The notes beneath the pieces are model-generated. The model saw only the letters and a list, made by a program, of their open reading frames with translations. It made no database searches and was not told the origin of the DNA. DNA of 64,000 nt from Magnolia sinica. Lineage: Eukaryota > Streptophyta > Magnoliopsida > Magnoliales > Magnoliaceae. The stretch lies in assembly GCF_029962835.1 (NCBI RefSeq), contig NC_080582.1:21832032-21896031 (forward strand), given 5' to 3'. Positions 58,011 to 64,000 of this stretch are shown here, piece by piece (position 1 is the stretch's first letter; each line of letters begins with the position of its first letter). A program made the position numbers and the translations under genes.

Positions 58011-58744
58011 CGGTGTTGCCGTGTAACTAACACGACTTGGAATGCGTAGCGGCCAGATTTCACAAGCCAACAATCATAAGTGGTGCCAAGAAAGCAAGTT
58101 AATGTGCCAAACAAAAATATCGTGAGAATTTTGAAATTGAACATCCTCGGAGAGAGGAAATTGCATGCAAACCTCACGTCATCCACTTGAACCTCAACTT
58201 TCACACATGGACAGGAAGCCAAACCAGAAGTGTTTGAAGTATTAGCAATTTGCGGGCACAAGATAGCAAAAGCCGAAGACAATAATGTACTGTTTTTCTT
58301 GATCAGGTGCTGAGTAATGGGGCTGCCCTTCAGGTGTCAATGACATAAGGAAAACTTTTGTAAATGGAAGTAGCAAATTCTTCTACTGTTGAAGGAAGAT
58401 GGCCAAAAAATTAACTGTATATATGTGCAAGATCTGTATCAAGGAAAATAATCAGATGCCTTATTACGATAGGGAATAAATAAGATACCTTACGACAATA
58501 GGAAAATGATAATTTTAACCATGTAAGAAAGGCCGAATTGCCCTTTGATTAGTTCGCATGAGGCCAAATTACCCTTTCATTAGTTCACACAGGCAGTGGT
58601 ACCGATGCTCCTCGGTAGGCAAGCTTTTCTGACTCCCAAAAAATCGATCAAAAGCTATTGACGTTGGAAGGTTTTTGGTTATATCCTATGGATATAAACC
58701 GTAGCTAATATCATTCCCACCTATCAAAGATTGATGGTGCTTAA
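58011..58744. other. Unassigned DNA with a 93-codon minus frame
   Basis: The minus frame at 58282-58001 includes VEVQVDDVRFACNFLSPR and a hydrophobic stretch (FKILTIFLFGTLTCFLG). I do not recognise it and cannot say that it is expressed. It ends at the edge of foldback copy 18. Confidence 0.3.
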
Positions 58745-59035
58745 GGGGTTTTATGGGGCTCATTAGAATATATGTATTTTATCTGAGCCGCCCATAAATT
58801 CTGATATATAATTTCAGTAAATAAGTCCAAAAGTATGTAGATTGAAGGTGTAACTGAACCACACCATAAGAAATAATAAAAAAATAAATTTGTATCGTTA
58901 ATATGTTGTGTGGTCCTCTTACAGCTTCAATCTGACTCATTTTTTAAATCAACCCTTAAAATGATTCTTTAAAATGAATGGATGAAGTGGATAAATGACA
59001 TACATCACGGTGGACCCCACAAGTCCTAAAATTAA
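58745..59035. repeat. Foldback copy 19, shortened
   Basis: TGGGGCTCATTAGAATATAT and ACTGAACCACACCATAAGAA face TGTGTGGTCCTCTTACAGC and CATACATCACGGTGGACCCC. The loop is almost lost. Confidence 0.75.
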
Positions 59036-59119
59036 GCACTTAAAGTGCGTCCGTCAACCCCAAAGCCCAGTCCCGTCCGCGCGTAGCTTCCTTGCGCACC
59101 ATCTCCAAAAAAGAAATCC

Positions 59120-59203
<84 letters not shown>

Positions 59204-59330
59204 GCACTCAGCCTCTCCCTTTCCCTTGCCCTCTCTCGATCTCCCACGCTTCCTCACCCTCTCTCTCTCTCTCGCACTCAGCCTCTCGATCTCCGGCGCT
59301 TCCTCACCCTCTCTCTGTCTCTTAGCGTCA

Positions 59331-59379
<49 letters not shown>

Positions 59380-59545
59380 AGGGTTTTCAAAACTCCCTTT
59401 CGCCGCAAACCCACCATTGATCTGTGAGCACACCCCGTGCAAGGGTTTTCGAAACCCCTTTCATCCAACCCTCGTCACCGTCTCTGCTCATCCACTAGCC
59501 GCAGCCTTCGTCCAATTGCAATTTCTTCTTTGCTCAGGTGCATGA
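59036..59545 (+). promoter_or_regulatory. CT-rich promoter or 5' leader-like region
   Basis: Long (CT)n runs (about 59117-59138, 59159-59197, 59335-59374) and a GCGCGCGCGC block (59140-59151). GCTAGGGTTTTC follows and later a CAG before GTGCATGA (about 59538), which could be a first-exon donor. The phrase CTTCCTCACCCTCTCTCT is tandemly duplicated. This is typical of plant gene leaders, but no matching coding exon was found downstream. The open frames here are low-complexity shadows. Confidence 0.4.
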
Positions 59546-59614
59546 TGATAGATCTATTTATTGTTTGTTTGAAATAAGTTGAAAGGAATCATAATTTGTA
59601 AGCCTAGAAACTAG

Positions 59615-59708
59615 GATTCAGTAGCCTTGCAATCAGTAGATTGATTGGTTGGTCTACATATGATTCAGTAGCCTTGTAATCAGTAGATTGATTGGTTGGT
59701 CTACATAT
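59615..59708. repeat. 47-bp tandem duplication
   Basis: GATTCAGTAGCCTTG starts at 59615 and 59662; nearly identical units. Confidence 0.9.
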
Positions 59709-60641
59709 TGCGTGTGAAGGCTTTTGTTCTTTGTGTTCATGAAATCAAGTGATGCCCATGTACTCAAGTATTCATGTTCATATTGCATTTTCTTCTAATA
59801 TTATACCAACATTTTTGTGTGTTTAATACATTCTAGCACTCTCACTATATTGGTAGTTTGAGGTTGTCTAACAATAAACACTTCGCTGTGTTAGTACAAT
59901 TCCTTGTAGTGGTTTGAGGCAACCCATTGAAAAAACACTCCAGTGTGATAGGAACCATCCCTCATGGCAATCTGAGAGGTTTGCACTCCAGTGTGCTCGC
60001 ATTCTCTTTTATACCCTCAGTACACTCCTCAAAGTTTCGAATTCAGGCGTTCCAACTCGTCCACTGTGCTGGAAATACCAAGTTGGCACATGGGGGCGCA
60101 CACATGAGAAGCGGTCAATAGGATCCTTTGACCAAGCCAATACTATCCCAAAATGCCTAAACTTATCCCGCTGAGAAAATGTGATGATGATTAAGAAGGG
60201 TTGTTCCTCCCAGTTTTGTTGCAACAAATCCGAGCGCAGGATCATAGACTCACTGATATAAGAGGCACGCTCATGGGTGCTGATTGATACCCAAGATAGA
60301 CAAGGCCTCTTAGATCTGCTTGTAGAATATCCGACAAGCCGGCGATCAACAGCCTCACAGCACCAGCCCTCACTTCAGCTTATGTCTAGGGTAACTCATA
60401 ACCAAAAGAATGCTAATACTTTGAAAGAAGAAAAGCATACACAACGAAGTTATTTGCTTTATAAAAATTTTGTAACCATTGCATTAGTTGGTAATGATAA
60501 TTTTGAAGTTATTGCTTAGATAAGAAAACTAAGACATTAGATAAGAAATCAATACAATACTGAAAACAGAGAAGCAAACCCTGTCTGCAAAAAGATTCTG
60601 CTTATTGTTGTTCTTGAATAGTGCAGGCTGGAACTCTTCCT

Positions 60642-60679
<38 letters not shown>

Positions 60680-60730
60680 TTATTGCATAGTATGTGTCTA
60701 GAAAAACCATCAATAAGACTAATTTTAATG

Positions 60731-60769
<39 letters not shown>

Positions 60770-61109
60770 AACTTCAGAACCAACTGTAAATACCTTGTGA
60801 ATAAGTCCATCGTCAGTAATGGAACTACTTAGTTTCTTAAATAGTTCATATAAAGCTTCTACTTCACTCACAATAACTGCCATGAAGTATTCCAGGTTTT
60901 AATAAGTATGGATGTTAAGAAACTGGAAATCCACAGTTTGACAAGGATTGAGAATCACATTCCACTGCAAGTGGAGACTTTTGCTTTGGATGACAATGGT
61001 AAATAAAATTTTAACTACAAAGAATTGTGAATGCGCCAAGCAGCCCTCCCTAGCATTTGTTTACTTTATTGGGATAACAAGGAGATGATTGGTCATATTC
61101 TTTATTCAT
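59709..61109. other. Unassigned DNA with microsatellites
   Basis: (GA)n at 60645-60676 and (TA)n at about 60733-60767. Open frames at 59914-60174 and 60245-60009 have no recognisable motif. Confidence 0.45.
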
Positions 61110-62363
61110 TGTGATGTAGCCAATGGTGTGTGGAGGCATTTTGATGAGGACATCGTGCACACGCACGCACGCACACACACTACCACCCCTACGCACGTAC
61201 GTACGCAGGAAGAGGACCCACCATCGATCTGACTCGATGACGACATCCAGGGAGAGCCTCCTGGCTAGAAGACAAGTTTTAGTTCAAAAAAGTGGGCCCG
61301 ATAGTCAAGAAAAGCCCATCATGGGATCTCATGATCGTGGCCCACTCGTCAGATTGAGTTCATATTTTAGGTTTTGCTTATTGTTATTATTTAGAACATC
61401 GTGAATGCTTTAGATTTCTCTGTTTGGTTTTTATTTTAGTTTACTTCATCGCCAAGTAATAGGTTACGCACATGGTGTGAGTTTTTGGGGTATAGGGTCT
61501 TCCCTATAAAGAGGCACCCCTTGTAGTTCTTTTTCTCATTCAAGTTTAATAAAAAAAATTCCTGCTTTATTTTTCTGCTCGCTTAGTGAGTTATGGAAGA
61601 ATTCAAAAAAGGGTGCGAAGCCCTCCCTTTTCGAAGGGCTAACTACCGTGGTGCGAAGCCACATCGATCCCTATTCACCCCCATCTTCCATCATCTCTTT
61701 TTTCATCTTCTACCACCATCAGTACTTCGAATTCGTCCTTTGTTGCATCAGTTTTCTTCATTACAGCAGGTTTCCAGATTTCGGCCCGCAGGAAGGCTGA
61801 AACTTCGGCGGAGCACCACGCACAAGCCGTAGCTTGGATCGACCCGAAACTTTGGGGTTTTGGAGCATACCCCTGGTCGACCAGGGCCAAGGAGAGCTTT
61901 TCCGCCATCGACCCCCCCTCGCACGTGCGGCCGGATACCTGCGCACGTGCGAGAGCTCCAGGCCCACTGTCCACAGGCGGGATCGTCTTTTAGCTCAGGT
62001 TTTTATCCTCTTTTATCCTCTCATGGATGTTTTCATGAATCCTAACCCTAGATTATGTTTTCCCTAAGTTATTTGCCAATTTTCTTATCCTAGGGTTACC
62101 CGAATTGGAATTTCTGAATCCCTTGGATTAGAGATTGATTACTATGCATGTGTGGATGATTATTTCTTATCTTTGAGTATCGTTTGATTCATAATTTTTA
62201 TTGATCCAGCCCTATCATGTGTAGGCCTGGACCCGCAGAGATTCCCCTCATTGAATGTTTGGACTTTCATGTGGGATATGGAATTTGTGTAATTGTTTTT
62301 GAATTAACGTGATCTTAAGCCTGAAATCTCGCATATCATATTTAATTTTCATATCCTGCATCA
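61110..62363 (+). repeat. 5' LTR of another Ty3/gypsy element
   Basis: Ends in CCTGCATCA just before the primer site. The left limit (TGTGATG at 61110) is a best guess, as the partner LTR is outside the window. CCCTATAAAGAGG (about 61512) is a good TATA box and TTTAATAAAAAA (about 61547) a possible polyadenylation signal. Confidence 0.72.
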
Positions 62364-62367
62364 AATT

Positions 62368-62380
62368 TGGTATCAAAGCC
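62368..62380 (+). other. Primer binding site, initiator tRNA-Met type
   Basis: TGGTATCAAAGCC follows the LTR end by four bases. Confidence 0.85.
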
Positions 62381-62574
62381 AAGTTTTCTTGTAGGGGAAT
62401 TCACCACATATTTAGGGTTTAGTTTGTTTGAGTCCTTCGTGCATTCAGTCCATCATATATAGCTGAATTTTAGTAACAGTGTGTAGTCTCCTTCATATTG
62501 AGTCTCGTAGGGTCATTTAGTTTTTAGAAGCATATAGTTGTTGTAGCAGGTCCTTAGGTTGAGCAAGTCAGTGT

Positions 62575-63669
62575 ATGCTTATACGTACAAGTCGTGGTTT
62601 CGGTTTGCATCCCACACTAAACATGAAACAACTACAAGAAACAGTGACCAAGTTAGCCCAGCAAGTTGAGTCTTTGAATAAGCATTGGGAACAACGCATA
62701 GATAAACGCCTCAAAGAAATAGAGGCCTCCTTCAGGGCAAACCCCACCACTGGGGAGGATGCCCAATCTCAGGCAGTTGGTCAGGAGGTTAGACCAAGGA
62801 ATGGAGACGGCTACGGAGCTGGTCATGGGCGCGTACCTGTGCACCCATCCTGTGAGGGACATCATGATCAATATGACCCAGATGCACAACTCCTCAAGGG
62901 AGTTAGGGTAGATGCCTCTACATTTGATGGCCACTTGGACCCTAAAGCCTTTCTAGATTGGTTGGCGGATATGGACCATTATTTTAAGTCGTATGATATG
63001 TCGGATGCTCGATGAGTCCGATTCGCCAAGATGAAGCTTGTGAGTCAAGCAAAGAGGTTTTGAGCGACGGTTGAGCGAAAGAAAGAAAGAGCGAGGGAAC
63101 TCCCATTAGTCCATTGGGGAGAAATGAAAGAAACTCTGAAAGAGAAGTACCTCCCTTTCTCTTATCACCTGCGGTTGGTTGAGGAGTGACAGTCTCTTCG
63201 ACAGGGTTCCATGAGTGTTGCTGACTATATTGAGAAATTCGAAGAGTACTTGACCCGCTGTGAGGTTGATGAGGACCCTGTACTCACCCTTGCTCGTTTT
63301 AAAACGGGCCTCCGTCCTTACATTAGGAGAGAATTGCTCGCCAAAGATATAGACACTATCGAACAGTTGTATCAAGTAGTGTTGGACGTCGAGCAATACC
63401 TCAAAGCGTCTGTGGGAAGGCAGTTTGATTTTCGCAATTCTAGTGCTAAGGCCAATCCCTCTGGGGCTAAACCTAACACTGGATATCAAAACAAACATTC
63501 CAACAATTTATAGCCTAAGTCCAAGGATGATAAGGGTAAAGAAATTGCCGGGTCTAATTCACAGGGAAGTGGAGCCACTAGGTGTTTTAGGTGTCAGGGG
63601 TTTTGTCATTTTGCTCACCAGTGCAGCACGAGAGAGGAAACCAAAGTATTCTTTATTGATGGGTAGGTA
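62575..63669 (+). pseudogene. gag: Ty3/gypsy gag with five in-frame stops
   Basis: ATG at 62575; another is at 62623. An N-terminal coiled-coil-like stretch (LQETVTKLAQQVESLNKHWE) is followed by the gag core (DASTFDGHLDPKAFLDWLAD, then MKETLKEKYLPFSYHLRLVE and SMSVADYIEKFEEYLTRCEV). A knuckle of C-x2-C-x4-H-x4-C spacing, CFRCQGFCHFAHQC, lies near 63577-63618. In-frame stops are TGA 63013, TGA 63061, TGA 63187, TAG 63511 and TAG 63664. No frameshift was seen. All stops can be explained by one transition each, at what would be Arg, Trp, Trp, Gln and Gln codons by comparison with relatives. The last is uncertain. Confidence 0.86.
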
Positions 63670-64000
63670 GAAGTAGTGCCCCCAGAGAGTGATGGCGAAG
63701 AGGAAGAATATGAGCCCGTAGAGACCCCTAGTGATGAAGAAGAGGGAGCGCAAGAGTCTGTGACCCTCGCAATTATGTGCTGCGCTTTGGCTCAAGTCAC
63801 GAACACTGATGACTGGCGCCGCAACACGATCTTTTACACTTATGCCAAATGTGGAGAAAAGAGTTGTAAATTGATCATAAATAGTGGTGGTTGTGCCAAC
63901 GTGGCATTGACTAGCACTGTGAGCTGTTTGGGCTTGAAGCTGGAAGCTCATCATCAACCCTATAGAGTTTCCTGGGTTGACGAAACCTCCATTCCAATAT
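63670..64000 (+). pseudogene. Protease start of the same gypsy element, cut by window end
   Basis: Continues the gag frame through an acidic linker (ESDGEEEEYEPVETPSDEEE). The active-site region reads LIINSGGCANV, with Asn (63880-63882) where retropepsins have the catalytic Asp. GLKLEAHHQPYRVSWVDE follows as expected. The rest of pol lies outside the window. Confidence 0.8.

Noticed and set aside
58995..59381. 128-codon frame rich in Ser-Leu
   Set aside because: Low-complexity translation of CT repeats in a leader-like region.
59914..60245. Two opposite frames of 78-86 codons
   Set aside because: They are shadows of each other with no motif; neither could be chosen as real.

Overview
This is nuclear DNA from a flowering plant. 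I cannot name the species. It is a stretch of nested transposable elements with almost no intact host coding sequence. It holds pieces of one Athila-like Ty3/gypsy element, a fused array of two chromovirus-like Ty3/gypsy elements, the 5' part of a third gypsy element, two Ty1/copia remnants plus a copia gag fragment, a miniature LTR element, a CACTA end, a hAT element with perfect target duplications, and many copies of a GGGCCC-rich foldback repeat. The only host-like coding pieces are on the minus strand: three exons of a CtpA-type D1-processing protease (14.6-15.2 kb) and two exons of an RGLG/copine-type E3 ligase, one of them broken by a stop (17.1-17.5 kb). No tRNA, rRNA or CRISPR array was seen.

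Layout. 1-10.5 kb: Athila-like element (5' LTR cut by the window edge, tRNA-Asp primer site, gag-pol in one frame with five stops, long 3' region, 3' LTR). 11.1-11.9 kb: TRIM-like element with a 5-bp target duplication. 11.9-18.7 kb: mostly unassigned AT-rich DNA with the protease and ligase exons. 18.7-21.3 kb: foldback copies and a 42-bp hairpin tandem. 21.3-24.7 kb: a (CCAT)n tract, a 150-bp higher-order repeat and a CACTA subterminal array. 25.8-29.6 kb: two copia remnants facing each other. 29.6-34.2 kb: foldback copies and an unknown open frame. 34.3-45.3 kb: LTR-internal-LTR-internal-LTR array between perfect 103-bp direct repeats. 45.4-59 kb: a copia 5' end, more foldback copies, paralogues of the 31-34 kb DNA, a 565-bp hAT element, and a structure bounded by 113-bp inverted pieces of the array family. 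59-61 kb: CT-rich leader-like DNA and unassigned sequence. 61.1-64 kb: 5' LTR, primer site and gag-protease of another gypsy element, continuing off the window.

None of the retroelement genes is intact. The Athila gag-pol has no frameshift that I can see, yet it carries five stops, three catalytic Asp-to-Asn changes that look like CpG deamination, and an integrase deletion. The gypsy element at 62.6-64 kb has the same stop-by-transition pattern. The tandem array decays differently, by scattered frameshifts and small deletions.

The items most worth following are the 103-bp direct repeats around the array (far longer than an integrase makes), the dense foldback family whose arms also appear inside an Athila LTR and an array leader, and the 113-bp inverted arms made of a retrotransposon integrase tail.
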